DNA of 64,000 bases from Lampris incognitus (taxonomy: Eukaryota > Chordata > Actinopteri > Lampriformes > Lampridae). Shown piece after piece: positions 1 through 12,012 of this stretch (position 1 is the stretch's first letter; each line of letters begins with the position of its first letter). Below the pieces are notes generated by a model that saw nothing but the letters and a program-made list of their open reading frames with translations, made no database searches and was not told the DNA's origin. A program made the translations under genes and the position numbers. The DNA lies in NCBI RefSeq assembly GCF_029633865.1, contig NC_079230.1:30267388-30331387 (forward strand), in the 5' to 3' direction.

Positions 1-2751
1 ATGTTAGTGGAGATAGAGAGGACCTCATGTCCATGTCGTTAGAGAGAGGGAGGACCTCATGTCCATGTTATTACAGATAGAGAGGACCTCATGTCCATGT
101 CATTAGAGATAGAGAGGACCTCATGTCCATGTCATTAGAGAGAAGGAGGACCTCATGTCCATGTTATTAGAGATAGAGAGGACCTCATGTCCATGTCATT
201 AGAGAGAAGGAGGACCTCATGTCCATGTTATTAGAGATAGAGAGGACCTCATGTCCATGTCGTTAGAGAGATGGAGGACCTCATGTCCATGATATTAGAG
301 ATAGAGAGGACCTCGTGTCCATCTCATTAGAGAGAGGGAGGACCTCATGTCCATGTTATTACAGATAGAGAGGACCTCATGTCCATGTCATTAGAGAGAG
401 GGAGGACCTCATGTCCATGTTATTACAGATAGAGAGGACCTCATGTCCATGTCATTAGAGAGAAGGAGGACCTCATGTCCATGTTATTAGAGATAGAGAG
501 GACCTCATGTCCATGTCATTAGAGAGAAGGAGGACCTCATGTCCATGTCATTAGAGAGAAGGAGGACCTCATGTCCATGTCATTAGAGAGAGGGGGGACC
601 TCATGTCCGTGTTATTAGAGATAGAGAGGACCTCATGTCCATGTCGTTAGAGAGATGGGGGACCTCTTGTCCGTGTTATTAGAGATAGAGAGGACCTCAT
701 GTCCATGTCGTTAGAGAGATGGGGGACCTCTTGTCCATGATATTAGAGATAGAGAGGACCTCATGTCCATGTCATTAGAGAGAGGGGGGACCTCATGTCC
801 ATGTTATTAGAAATAGAGAGGACCTCATGTCCATGTCATTAGAGAGAAGGAGGACCTCATGTCCATGTCATTAGAGAGAAGGAGGACCTCATGTCCATGT
901 CATTAGAGAGAAGGAGGACCTCATGTCCATGTCATTAGAGAGAGGGGGGACCTCATGTCCATGTTATTAGAGATAGAGAGGACCTCATGTCCATGTCATT
1001 AGAGAGAGGGGGGACCTCATGTCCATGTTATTAGAGATAGAGAGGACCTCATGTCCATGTTATTAGAGATAGAGAGGACCTCATGTCCATGTTATTAGAG
1101 ATAGAGAGGACCTCATGTCCATGTCGTTAGAGAGATGGAGGACCTCATGTCCATGATATTAGAGATAGAGAGGACCTCATGTCCATGTCATTAGAGAGAA
1201 GGAGGACCTCATGTCCATGTTATTAGAGATAGAGAGGACCTCATGTCCATGTCATTAGAGAGAAGGAGGACCTCATGTCCATGTTATTAGAGATAGAGAG
1301 GACCTCATGTCCATGTCGTTAGAGAGATGGAGGACCTCATGTCCATGATATTAGAGATAGAGAGGACCTCGTGTCCATCTCATTAGAGAGGGGGAGGACC
1401 TCATGTCCATGTTATTACAGATAGAGAGGACCTCATGTCCATGTCATTAGAGAGAGGGAGGACCTCATGTCCATGTTATTACAGATAGAGAGGACCTCAT
1501 GTCCATGTCATTAGAGAGAAGGAGGACCTCATGTCCATGTCATTAGAGAGAAGGAGGACCTCATGTCCATGTTATTAGAGATAGAGAGGACCTCATGTCC
1601 ATGTTATTAGAGATAGAGAGGACCTCATGTCCATGTCGTTAGAGAGATGGAGGACCTCATGTCCATGATATTAGAGATAGAGAGGACCTCATGTCCATGT
1701 CATTAGAGAGAAGGAGGACCTCATGTCCATGTTATTAGAGATAGAGAGGACCTCATGTCCATGTCATTAGAGAGAAGGAGGACCTCATGTCCATGTTATT
1801 AGAGATAGAGAGGACCTCATGTCCATGTCGTTAGAGAGATGGAGGACCTCATGTCCATGATATTAGAGATAGAGAGGACCTCGTGTCCATCTCATTAGAG
1901 AGGGGGAGGACCTCATGTCCATGTTATTACAGATAGAGAGGACCTCATGTCCATGTCATTAGAGAGAGGGAGGACCTCATGTCCATGTTATTACAGATAG
2001 AGAGGACCTCATGTCCATGTCATTAGAGAGAGGGAGGACCTCATGTCCATGTTATTACAGATAGAGAGGACCTCATGTCCATGTCATTAGAGAGAGAGAG
2101 GACCTCATGTCCATGTCATTAGAGAGAAGGAGGACCTCATGTCCATGTTATTAGAGAGAAGGAGGACCTCATGTCCATGTTATTAGAGATAGAGAGGACC
2201 TCATGTCCATGTCATTAGAGAGAAGGAGGACCTCATGTCCATGTCATTAGAGAGAAGGAGGACCTCATGTCCATGTCATTAGAGAGAGGGGGGACCTCAT
2301 GTCCATGTTATTAGAGATAGAGAGGACCTCATGTCCATGTCATTAGAGAGAGGGGGGACCTCATGTCCGTGTTATTAGAGATAGAGAGGACCTCATGTCC
2401 ATGTCGTTAGAGAGATGGGGGACCTCTTGTCCATGATATTAGAGATAGAGAGGACCTCATGTCCATGTCATTAGAGAGAGGGGGGACCTCATGTCCATGT
2501 TATTAGAAATAGAGAGGACCTCATGTCCATGTCATTAGAGAGAAGGAGGACCTCATGTCCATGTCATTAGAGAGAAGGAGGACCTCATGTCCATGTCATT
2601 AGAGAGAAGGAGGACCTCATGTCCATGTCATTAGAGAGAGGGGGGACCTCATGTCCATGTTATTAGAGATAGAGAGGACCTCATGTCCATGTTATTAGAG
2701 AGAGAGAGGACCTCATATCCATGTCATTAGAAAGAGGGAGGATGTCATTAG
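1..2751. repeat. 32-bp satellite array with higher-order structure
   Basis: About 86 head-to-tail units of 32 bp, each containing ggacctcatgtccatgt. Two main unit types alternate, one with attagagatagagagg and one with attagagagaaggagg. Rare variants mark longer periods. The cctcgtgtcc variant recurs at 311, 1367 and 1879, spacings of 33 and 16 units. The cctcttgtcc variant at 725 recurs at 2421, 53 units away. The array runs off the left edge. No open frame of note. Confidence 0.95.
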
Positions 2752-2833
2752 AGAGAGAGGATATTGCCACATGCTTTGGTAATATGTACACAAACGTATG
2801 TCATGCCAATAAAGCACATATTGAATTGAATTG
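2752..2833 (+). mobile_element. 3' end fragment of a LINE-like element inserted in the satellite
   Basis: An 82-bp block unlike the satellite interrupts the array. It ends with an AATAAA signal followed by gaattgaattga, the short tandem tail typical of fish CR1/L2-type retroposons. Satellite-like units resume directly after it. The family is inferred from the tail only. Confidence 0.55.
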
Positions 2834-3035
2834 AGAGGACCTCATGTCCATGTCGTTAGAGAGAGAGAAGACCTCATGTCCATATCATTAGAGAGAGAGA
2901 GAGGACGTCATGTCCATGCCATTAGAGAGAGAGAGGACATCATGTCCATGTTATTAGAGAGAGAGGGGACATCATGTCCATGTTATTAGAGAGAGAGGGG
3001 ACATCATGTCCATATCATTAGAGAGAGAGAGAGGA
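2834..3035. repeat. Diverged continuation of the 32-bp satellite
   Basis: Six or so degenerate units with the same core (tcatgtccatgtcattaga) but longer gagaga tracts and gacatcatg replacing gacctcatg. This is the decayed edge of the array, separated from the main block by the LINE tail. Confidence 0.85.
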
Positions 3036-3636
3036 TTGCCTGCTGGCAACCTTTTTGAGGTCCATCCAGTCATGTGTCCTCTGCAGCTTGTAGAACACTA
3101 ACTGGGAATGTCATGGATGGAGGCTAGAATGATCCGGGCATCATGGGACTTTTCCCCGTTACATAAAGCACATAAAGGATAATTCACACTGTTGTAATGC
3201 TGAGCAACCCCCCCTATTAAGCAATTAAATTTCGGTTAATTTTCAATGTTTTGGAAAACTAATTGCTCGAGATCGGTTCAATTATTAGAAACATTGAAAC
3301 TTCGTGAACGTGAGTTTGTGTTTGTTTTTTGCATGGCAACCGGGAAGAAGGTGGCACAGTATGATAAAGTAGGCAAATCTGCTCGTTCCCGGAAGTTTTT
3401 ACTCACTCAAGCCGCCTGTTGGAAATGTTGATTTTTACCATTACCACGATAATACTCAACGCAGAAAGATGACTAAGCCATGTTATAGGTTTATTTTCGT
3501 TCCTGAGAAATTGGCCGTGCCCAATTCAGCCAGTTTCTCCTGAATCTGTCAGCCGTTTGGTGGCTTTTACAATGATGCAAAGGAGAAGGATTTGTCAGTT
3601 GCTTGACAGAGCACCATTTCAAATGAGCAAATTTGA
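3036..3636. other. No gene seen
   Basis: Single-copy-looking sequence. A 61-codon open frame at 3246-3431 has no recognisable domain and no splice or homology support. Confidence 0.5.
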
Positions 3637-3990
3637 GACGTCCGGGTAGCGTGGCGGTCTATTCCGTTGCCTACCAACACAGGGATCGCAGGTTCGAATT
3701 CCCGTGTTACCTCCGACTTGGTCGGGTGTTACAGGCACAGTTGGCCGTGTCTGTGGGTGGGAAGCCGGATGTAGGTATGTGTCCTGGTCGCAGCACTAGC
3801 GCCTCCTCTGGTCAGTCGGGGCGCCTGTTCGGGGGGGACTGGGGGGAGTAGCGTGATCCTCCCATGCGTTAAGTCCCCCTGGTGAAACTCCTCACTGTCA
3901 GGTGAAAAGAAGCGGCTGGTAGTCTGCAGCCCTTCCCAGATCCGCAGAGGGGGTGGAGCAGCGACCGGGACGGACCCTTGACTTTTTTTT
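3637..3990 (+). mobile_element. tRNA-derived SINE (family 1), copy 1
   Basis: The head carries pol III-like box A (gtagcgtggcgg) and box B (ggttcgaattcc). The body matches the other family copies here (16381, 19534 and others), including cctctggtcagtcggggcgc and gtgaaactcctcactgtcag. The 3' part is shortened compared with the copy at 16381-16784. Confidence 0.85.
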
Positions 3991-4289
3991 CAAGGAACCA
4001 GATTTTTTTCAGCACAGTTGCTAATTGTTCACACTGCTGATTCAGCAGGGAGCGTTTCAATACTGAGGTTGTTGATACAGTTCAACGTCCCAATAACAAC
4101 AATGACCATAATTCATTAGGCACACTCTTTTTTTCAATGGGTGTGCTCCATTTGATCTAGAAAGTAAGTTGCATATTATTAGATTAGATTGGACTGTTTT
4201 ATTAGGAATTTATTTGTCATTTCACTTCATGTACTTGCACACATGGAATGAAACAAAACATCATTTCCCCCAAGCCCACAGCAGTGCAA

Positions 4290-4965
4290 CACAAAGACAA
4301 AAACACATATCCAGAAACTACAAGAACACATATATCCAAACTACAACACATATCCAAACTAAACACATATATCCAAACTAGAACACATATATCCAAACTA
4401 GAACACATATATCCAAACTAAACACATGTATCCAAACTAAGAACCCATATATCCAAACTAGAACATGTATATCCAAACTAGAACACATATATCCAAACTA
4501 GAACACATATGTCCAAACTAAGAACACATATGTCCAAACTAAGAACACATATATCCAAACTAGAACACATATATCCAAACTAGAACACATATATCCAAAC
4601 GTAGAACACATATATCCAAACTAAGAACACATATATCCTAACTAAGAACACATATATCCAAACTAGAACATGTATATCCAAACTAGAACACATATATCCA
4701 AACTAAGAACACATATATCCTAACTAAGAACACATATATCCAAACTAGAAAATGTATATCCAAACTAGAACACATATATCCAAGCTAAGAACACATATAT
4801 CCAAATTAAGAACACATATATCCAAACTAAGAACACATATATCCTAACTAAGAACACATATATCCAAACTAGAACACAAAGATCCAAGCTAAGAACACAT
4901 ATATCCAAACTAGAACACATATATCCAAATTAAGAACACATACTATATCCAAACCAGAACACATA
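4290..4965. repeat. Roughly 20-bp AT-rich minisatellite, left part
   Basis: Tandem units of aacacatatatccaaactag with 19-23 bp length variants. The array is interrupted at 4966 by a Tc1 transposon and resumes at 6582 with the same unit, so it existed before the insertion. Confidence 0.95.
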
Positions 4966-6581
4966 CACTACCGTTCAAAAGTTTGGGATCACCCAAACAA
5001 TTGTGTTTTCCATGAAAAGTCACACTTATTCACCACCATATGTTGTGAAATGAATAGAAAATAGAGTCAAGACATTGACAAGGTTAGAAATAATTATTTG
5101 TATTTGAAATAAGATTTTTTTTACATCAAACTTTGCTTTCGTCAAAGAATCCTCCATTTGCAGCAATTACAGCATTGCAGACCTTTGGCATTCTAGCTTT
5201 TAATTTGTTGAGGTAATCTGGAGAAATTGCACCCCACGCTTCCAGAAGCAGCTCCCACAAGTTGGATTGGTTGGATGGGCACTTCTTGCGTACCATACGG
5301 TCAAGCTGCTCCCACAACAGCTCAATGGGGTTCAGATCTGGTGACTGCGCTGGCCACTCCATTACCGATAGAATACCAGCTGCCTGCTTCTGCTCTAAAT
5401 AGTTCTTGCACAATTTGGAGGTGTGTTTAGGGTCATTGTCCTGTTGTAGGATGAAATTGGCTCCAATCAAGCGCTGTCCACTGGGTATGGCATGGCGTTG
5501 CAAAATGGAGTGATAGCCTTCCTTATTCAGAATCCCTTTTACCCTGTACAAATCTCCCACCTTACCAGCACCAAAGCAACCCCAGACCATCACATTACCT
5601 CCACCATGCTTAACAGATGGCGTCAGGCATTCTTCCAGCATCTTTTCATTTGTTCTGCGTCTCACAAACGTTCTTCTTTGTGATCCAAACACCTCAAACT
5701 TGGATTAATCCGTCCACAACACTTTTTTCCAGTCTTCCTCTGTCCAATGTCTGTGTTCTTTTGCCCATCTTAATCTTTTTCTTTTATTGGTCAGTCTCAG
5801 ATATGACTTTTTCTTTGCCACTCTGCCCTGAAGCCCAGAATCCCGCAGCCGCCTCTTCACTGTAGATGTTGACACTGGTGTTTTGCGGGTACTATTTAAT
5901 GAAGATGCCAGTTGGGGACCTGTGAGGCGTCTGTTTCTCAAACTAGAGACTCTAATGTACTTATCTTCTTGCTCAGTTGTGCAACGCGGCCTCCCACTTC
6001 TTTTTCTACTCTGGTTAGAGCCTGTTTGTGCTGTCCTCTGAAGGGAGTAGTACACACCGGTGTAGGAAATCTTCAATTTCTTAGCAATTTCTCACATGGA
6101 ATAGCCTTCATTTCTAAGAACAAGAATAGACTGTCGAGTTTCAGATGAAAGTTCTCTTTTTCTGGCCATTTTGAGCGTTTAATTGACCCCACAAATGTGA
6201 TGCTCCAGAAACTCAATCTGCTCAAAGGAAGGTCAGTTTTGTAGCTTCTGTAACGAGCTAAACTGTTTTCAGATGTGTGAACATGATTGCACAAGGGTTT
6301 TCTAATCATCAATTAGCCTTCTGAGCCAATGAGCAAACACATTGTACCATTAGAACACTGGAGTGATAGTTGCTTGAAATGGGCCTCTATACACCTATGT
6401 AGATATTGCACCAAAAACCAGACATTTGCAGCTAGAATAGTCATTTACCACATTAGCAATGTATAGAGTGTATTTCTTTAAAGTTAAGACTAGTTTAAAG
6501 TTATCTTCATTGAAAAGTACAGTGCTTTTCCTTCAAAAATATGGACATTTCAATGTGATCCCAAACTTTTGAACGGTAGTG
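4966..6581 (-). mobile_element. Tc1/mariner-type DNA transposon, 1616 bp, inactive
   Basis: Terminal inverted repeats start cactaccgttcaaaagttt at the left and end with its reverse complement at the right. They are flanked by TA on both sides (4964-4965 and 6582-6583), the TA target duplication of the Tc1/mariner superfamily. The single transposase frame on the minus strand is broken by two stops. Insertion is inside the 20-bp minisatellite, so both flanks are the same tandem repeat. Confidence 0.95.
5126..6169 (-). pseudogene. Tc1-like transposase, two premature stops
   Basis: One reading frame of 347 codons from ATG at 6169 to TGA at 5126-5128, the usual length for Tc1 transposases. It starts MARKRELSSETRQSI and has helix-turn-helix DNA-binding sequence in the first 120 residues (including GRPRCTT). 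The catalytic part carries the DDE residues: D in LWTD, D in QQDNDPKHTS and E in SPDLNPIELLWE, with DD34E-type spacing. Two in-frame stops break it: TGA after GYSM, where related copies read arginine (a likely CpG C-to-T change), and TAA straight after LWTD, where related copies read glutamate. No frameshift is visible. It cannot make active enzyme, but the intact ends could in principle be moved in trans. Confidence 0.93.
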
Positions 6582-7365
6582 TATATCCAAACTAGAACAC
6601 ATATATCCAAACTAAGAACATATATATCCAAACTAAGAACACATACTATATCCAAACTAGAACACATATATTCAAACTAGAACACATATATCAAACCAAG
6701 AACACATATATCCAAACTAAACACATATATCCAAACTAGAACACATATATCCAATCTCGAACACATATATCCAAACTAGAACACATATATCCAAACTAGA
6801 ACACATATCCAAACTAGAACACATCTATCCAAACTAGAACACATAAATCCAAACTAAGAACACATATATCCAAACTAAGAACACATACTATATCCAAACT
6901 AAGAACACATACATTGAAACTAGAACACATATATCCAAACTAAGAACACATATGTCCAAACTATGAACACATACTATATCCAAACTAGAACACATATATC
7001 CAAAGCTCGAACACATATATCCAAACTAGAACACATATATCCAAACTAGAACACATAGATCCAAACTAAGAACACATATATCCAAACTAAAAACACATAC
7101 TATATCCAAACTAGACAACATATATCCAAACTAAGAACACATATATCCAAACTAAACACATATATCCAAACTAAGAACACATATATCCAAACTAGAACTC
7201 ATATATCCAAACTAAGAACTCATATATCCAAACTAATAATGCATATATCCAAACTAAGAACACATATATCCAAACTAGAACACATATATCCAAACTAGAA
7301 CACATATATCCAAACTAAATACATATCCAAACTAGAACACATATATCCAAACTAAACAACAACAA
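6582..7365. repeat. Roughly 20-bp AT-rich minisatellite, right part
   Basis: Continuation of the 4290-4965 array after the Tc1 insertion, same unit (acatatatccaaactagaac) with similar variants. Confidence 0.95.
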
Positions 7366-7375
7366 AAAAAATTAC

Positions 7376-7985
7376 TGTCCAGGACAACGAACACCAGCCA
7401 GGATGACTGTCGGAAATGCTGTTCTGCATGGGCTAGCAGACCACCCTCGATGTTTCCTCTTCGGGCACAGCTCCAGGCAGGGCCGTGGTCCTTGGGCCCA
7501 CAGGATGCAGCAGACCAAGCTCCCCCAGCCGGTCCAGTGCCAGCTCTCCCAGCCAGACACCCTCGTCACACCTCCACACGATGACGCCAAAAACACAGTC
7601 AAGGCTAGGCAAGGCTGCCGCCAGACCGCCATCGGTGTTATCGGAACTGCCAGTCTGCATGGGCTAGCAGTTAGCTTAGCCTGCCACGCTTCCACATCCA
7701 GTCAGACCGCACATGGTGTTTCCTCTTTGGGCAAAGCTCTGGGCAGGGCCGTGGTCCCTGGGCCCACAGGAAGAAGCAGACCAAGCTTTCTTAACTGATC
7801 CAGTGCCAGCTCTCCCAGCCATCAGACGAAGACAAAATCTTAGACGCAGACATGGACAAAGACACTGCATGGACGGTACTGGGTGCGGCTGCCACAAATG
7901 TATGTTCGCGTCGCAGTCTTCCCACACCAGAAGCCACATGACCAAGGCCGGTGGAACAGCAGACACTCCGCATATTATCATCAAC
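7376..7985. repeat. Tandemly duplicated segment, period about 260 bp
   Basis: Blocks near 7425-7545 and 7665-7810 share ctgcatgggctagcag, gtttcctctt.gggca, gggccgtggtcc and ccagtgccagctctcccagc in the same order. The segment looks like a piece of an interspersed element that duplicated in place. I do not recognise the family. Overlapping open frames on both strands reflect high GC only. Confidence 0.6.
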
Positions 7986-8301
7986 AATACAGTTACACAA
8001 TAACAGAAACAAACTTATTACGCACAACAAGTAGGTGAATGGTAGTATGCATGCCAGTGGTGTGTGAGGAGGGGACTATCGGGAGGAATTCAGAGTCCTG
8101 ATAGCCAGGGGGGAGCGCCTCCCTGAGGGAAGGAGCTGCAGCCCGGGTGGGGAAAACTGCTTGAATGGAGTCCCGGCGGCAGTTATTATCTTGAATCCCA
8201 TCTGATGATAGCAGATGATAGCAGATAGTGTGGCAGAAGTTGTTGTAACAATCCGGAGTTGTCTCAACACAATAACTTTTCAGTTTGTTTTCAGCCATAC
8301 C

Positions 8302-8575
8302 ATCCATCCAAAGCAGTCATTGGACAGCAGACGGGGAGGCACCCTGGACAGCCTGCCAGACCATCACACAGGGCCAACACCCAGACACACACACACATTA
8401 ACACCTAGGGACAATTTGATACGGCCGATTCACCTGACCTACATGTCTTTGGACTGTGGGAGGAAACCGGAGCCCCCGGAGGACGACCCCCCCAATGTTG
8501 GGCTACCCCGGGGCTCAAACCCAGGACCTTCTTAATGTGAGGCGACTGCATTAACCACCGCGCCACCGTGCCCCC
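8302..8575 (-). mobile_element. tRNA-headed SINE-like retroposon (family 2), copy a
   Basis: On the minus strand it starts with a tRNA-like head (gtggcgcggtggttaa, box B-like gggtttgagccc). It continues through acatgtaggtcaggtgaatc and ends in a ggatggatg tail. An 11-bp duplication, tcagccatacc, flanks it exactly (8291-8301 and 8576-8586), showing insertion by target-primed retrotransposition. Confidence 0.9.
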
Positions 8576-8586
8576 TCAGCCATACC

Positions 8587-9600
8587 AGCCCATTATAACA
8601 GATGTGTTTTACTAGTCTTCCATTGTTCGCTGTGCTGTTGGTACCTGTGGCACTTTGTTTACTCGGCACACTTAGCTGTTGATTCAGAAAGGCGTGCCGA
8701 AATTAAATGTAGTGGAAACCACGCCCATCTGGCATAAACCGGCACTTTGCCTGATGGGTTTTGGAGCTCACCCAATGTTCCACAAAGCGCTCCTACAGGA
8801 GGTAACAGATGTGTTGTGGCCGAGAGAGAAAGGGGAGAAGGAAAGAAAGGTGGCCATACAAAGTGGTGTGTATCCCTGATACAGGGCTGTGGTCAGATTA
8901 CTACCAGAGTTGGGGCTTTTCTCCCAAAAAGGGGGCTTTTTATCCCTAACACAGGATCCCTTACGCAAGCCTTTGACCTACCACGGCTACAAATACACCA
9001 TGCTCGTGGACGACTCGCCACATAGTGGATATTTCAGGCGTAAAAACAGAATATCTTCATAACTATGAACTGATTATGCTGCTGTAGAAACCCTATCTGC
9101 TGCTTGGTTTCATCGAATACACTTGAGACCGTATGGATCTTTCATTTTTTGGGGGGTAGGTTACCCACAAAATGGTTGTAAACATCGGCTAAAATTGGTG
9201 GCGTTCGGATGGAATTCAAAACTTACTTTTAGACCGACTGGAAATCAAACCAAATTCAGGAAAACCCCCCCCCCTTTTTCTCCCGAATTGTATCCGGCCA
9301 GTTACCCCTAAATTCACGGAAAACACTACTCGCTGGACACGACCCGGGCGTGTCATCTGCACCGCAGGGGAAGTGGCGTGACCTCATCCTGCAGGAGCCT
9401 GTCAGCCCCTCCACCACTCAGGTCGGTGGATTCATCGCTTGTACTCCACCTGACTTCCCTGTTCAACGACTGGCTTGAAAATAGAAACCAACACGTGAAT
9501 ACTTGCACATATTATCCAGGTTTCTCACTACATGAATCCATAATGCAGACCACATTAATCATGTTGTTTAGCCGGTGCCATTGTGTGAGAGTGGCATGAC
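8587..9600. other. No gene seen
   Basis: Mixed sequence without tandem structure or a recognisable reading frame. Small open frames (for example 8679-8879 and 9378-9599) show no domain and no splice pattern compatible with the flanking peli3 exon. Confidence 0.45.
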
Positions 9601-9610
9601 ATGCAGAATT

Positions 9611-10004
9611 TTTGGGGATTTTTTTCCCCCTTTTTGGCCAGTTACCCCACTCTTCCGAGCCGTCCCGGTCTCTGCTCCACCCCCTCTGCTGATCCGGGGA
9701 GGGCTGCAGACTACCACGTGCCTCCTCCCATACATGTGGAGTCGCCAGCCGCTTCTTTTCACCTGACAGTGAGGAGTTTCACCAGGGAGACGTAGCGCGT
9801 GGGAGGATCACGCTATTCCCTCCCCGAACAGGCGCCCCGAGCGACCAGATGAGGCGCTAGTGCAGCGACCAGGAAACACACCCACATCTGGCTCCCCACC
9901 CGCAGACACGGCCAATTGTGCCTGACCAAGCCGGCGGTAACACGGGGATTCAAACCGGCGATCCCCGTGTTGGTAGGCAACGGAATAGACCACTACGCCA
10001 CCCA
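9611..10004 (-). mobile_element. tRNA-derived SINE (family 1), copy 2
   Basis: Full-length minus-strand copy: the tRNA-like head lies at the right end (box B ggtttgaatcc on the minus strand) and the body runs leftwards. Imperfect target duplications that share gacatgc followed by gaattt flank it (about 9592-9610 and 10005-10024). Confidence 0.88.
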
Positions 10005-10061
10005 GATGCCACGACATGCGGGAATTTCTAGCTATTAATTTTCTTATTCATGGTTAAAATT

Positions 10062-10165
10062 CCTCCAATGACTGCTGGGATAGGCTCCAGCATCCCCGCG
10101 ACCCTGAGAGCAGGATCAGCAGTTTGGATAACGGATGGGTGGATGGGTGGGTGGATGGATCGAAT
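10062..10165 (+). mobile_element. Family 2 retroposon, 5'-truncated copy b
   Basis: Only the 3' third is present: atgactgctgggataggctc, ccccgcgaccctgagagcag, then a ggatgggtggatgg tail. The 5' truncation is typical of retroposition. Confidence 0.85.
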
Positions 10166-10409
10166 TGTCTTATTAATATAAATTTAACATTTCACAATGT
10201 ATTGACAAAACATGTTAGTATTATAAATCTGTATCGTTTACTGATATTTCCATATATTTGAGCAGTCATACGTCGTCCAGCTCAGTAAACTGGTCCAGGG
10301 TTTGGTCAGAAACCACGTCGACCCATCTGGGACTGTGCTTTTGCAGAACGTAGCGGGACATTTTTTGCCACTGTTACAATCAGCTACACCTTGTCTCTCT
10401 GGCACGCAG

Positions 10410-10539
10410 GCACAACGGTTCGCTGGCCAACGGGGACAAGGGTCGCAGAAGAAGTCGGCTGGCGCTCTACAAGAGGCCCAAAGCCAACGGAGTCAAACCC
10501 GACGTCATCCACAATGTCTCAACCCCTCTGGTGTCGAAG
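10410..10539 (+). CDS. peli3: peli3 internal exon, start of FHA region
   Basis: The acceptor cacgcag lies just before 10410 and the donor AAG|gtaaga just after 10539. The first base completes a codon split across the intron, then 43 codons read HNGSLANGDKGRRRSRLALY, then KRPKANGVKPDV and a TPLVSK end. The basic GRRRSR stretch and NGVKP are hallmark Pellino sequence at the start of the FHA fold. The split codon fits the family's usual border after GELIVLG. The exon that should precede it is not visible in the 10 kb to the left. Confidence 0.93.
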
Positions 10540-11028
10540 GTAAGAGACCCCAACTGCCTTGTTACCCAACAGGATGCAGTGATTCCTATTGAAGTCCTGC
10601 AGGAGGCTGTGTTATTGCTACGGAGGGGGTTAAAGGGGATCTCCCTCTGTGCCTGTCTCAGTCCTTGTTCTTAGTTTCACTGCAGGCAAAAGCCAAACAT
10701 CTCATTTCAAGACTATGAGAGCAGTGATTTAAGGTAGATGTGGGGACGGGGGAAGCTAAATGTGAAAGTCAGACATTTTGTTTAGTTGCAGAATTGGGGG
10801 GGTTTTTTTGTACATTTTTTTTATGAACACACTACTAGATTTACAGGTTACCATTTTTAATTTTCCCCACCCACCCTTCCACTCTCCCCCGACCCCTGCA
10901 CCTCAACAGAAACACAGCATACAAAGCAAAAAAAACATATACTATATATCTATATAAAGGGGAAGACAACAATAACCATTGTCTCCCCCAATAGCGAACA
11001 TCAAAAACAACCACTACAACAGCAATAA

Positions 11029-11310
11029 TAATAATAACAATAATAATAAAATAATAATAACAATAACAATAATAATAATAATAATAAAACAATAATAATA
11101 ACAACAATAATAATAATAATAAAACAATAATAATAACAATAATAATAATAAAACAATAATAATAAAATAATAATAACAATAACAACAATAATAATAAAAT
11201 AACAATAACAATAATAATAACAATAATAACAATAATAATAACAATAATAATAACAATAACAGTAATAATAATAATAATGATAACAATAATAATAATAACA
11301 AGAATAATCT
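11029..11310. repeat. AAT/AAC trinucleotide array
   Basis: Interrupted (taa)n with scattered caa triplets, about 280 bp, in the peli3 intron. Long hydrophobic or leucine-only minus-strand frames across it are artefacts of the triplet repeat. Confidence 0.95.
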
Positions 11311-11624
11311 GCAGTAATCTGCCCTCAAACACCACCTGCACCCCAGGAGGCCACAGTCCCAGAAGTGTGTACCCACACATTGATGTATGTACCCACACAT
11401 TGTTATACCTGCATGTATGCCTGCCAACATGAGGGTGATTCTTCAGTTTGGCGTACTTCTGGCTTTTGCGATTTTTAAAAAATAAAAAATAAAATTCTCT
11501 AAAATCTGTTTTTCTTTTTCAAAAGCTCTGTTAAGTGGTGTGGGACAAATATCTTAGCGGAGCTTTGATCGTCCTACAACACAAGTTTCATATCATGATG
11601 CTTTTTTCAACGTAACAGCAAAAT

Positions 11625-12012
11625 GTGATGTAATGACATGTGACGATAACGACACGCGATGTAATGACACGCGATGTAATGACACGTGATGGTAATGACA
11701 CGTGACGATAATGACACGTGATGGTAATGACGCGCGATGTAATGACGCGCGATGTAATGACACGTGATGGTAATGACACGTGACGATAATGACACGTGAT
11801 GGTAATGACGCGCGATGTAATGACGCGCGATGTAATGACACGTGATGGTAATGACACGCGATGGTAATAACACGTGATGGTAATGACACGGGATGTAATG
11901 ACACGTGATGGTAATGACGCGTGATGTAATGACACGTGATGGTAATGACACGTGATGGTAATGACGCGCGATGTAATGACACGTGATGGTAATGACACGT
12001 GATGGTAATGAC
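11625..12012. repeat. 16-bp minisatellite rich in CACGTG
   Basis: Units of taatgacacgtgatgg, 14-16 bp, with variants tgacgcgcgatg. Thirteen CACGTG hexamers (the core E-box palindrome) occur in under 400 bp, plus several GCGCGC. It lies in the long peli3 intron. All three minus-strand frames stay open because of the unit composition. Confidence 0.93.

Noticed and set aside
1-3035. CRISPR-like regular repeat spacing
   Set aside because: Repeats are contiguous 32-bp units without unique spacers, in a eukaryotic genome without cas genes.
10841-11430. Hydrophobic isoleucine/leucine frames resembling membrane protein
   Set aside because: Produced by the AAT/AAC triplet array read on the minus strand.
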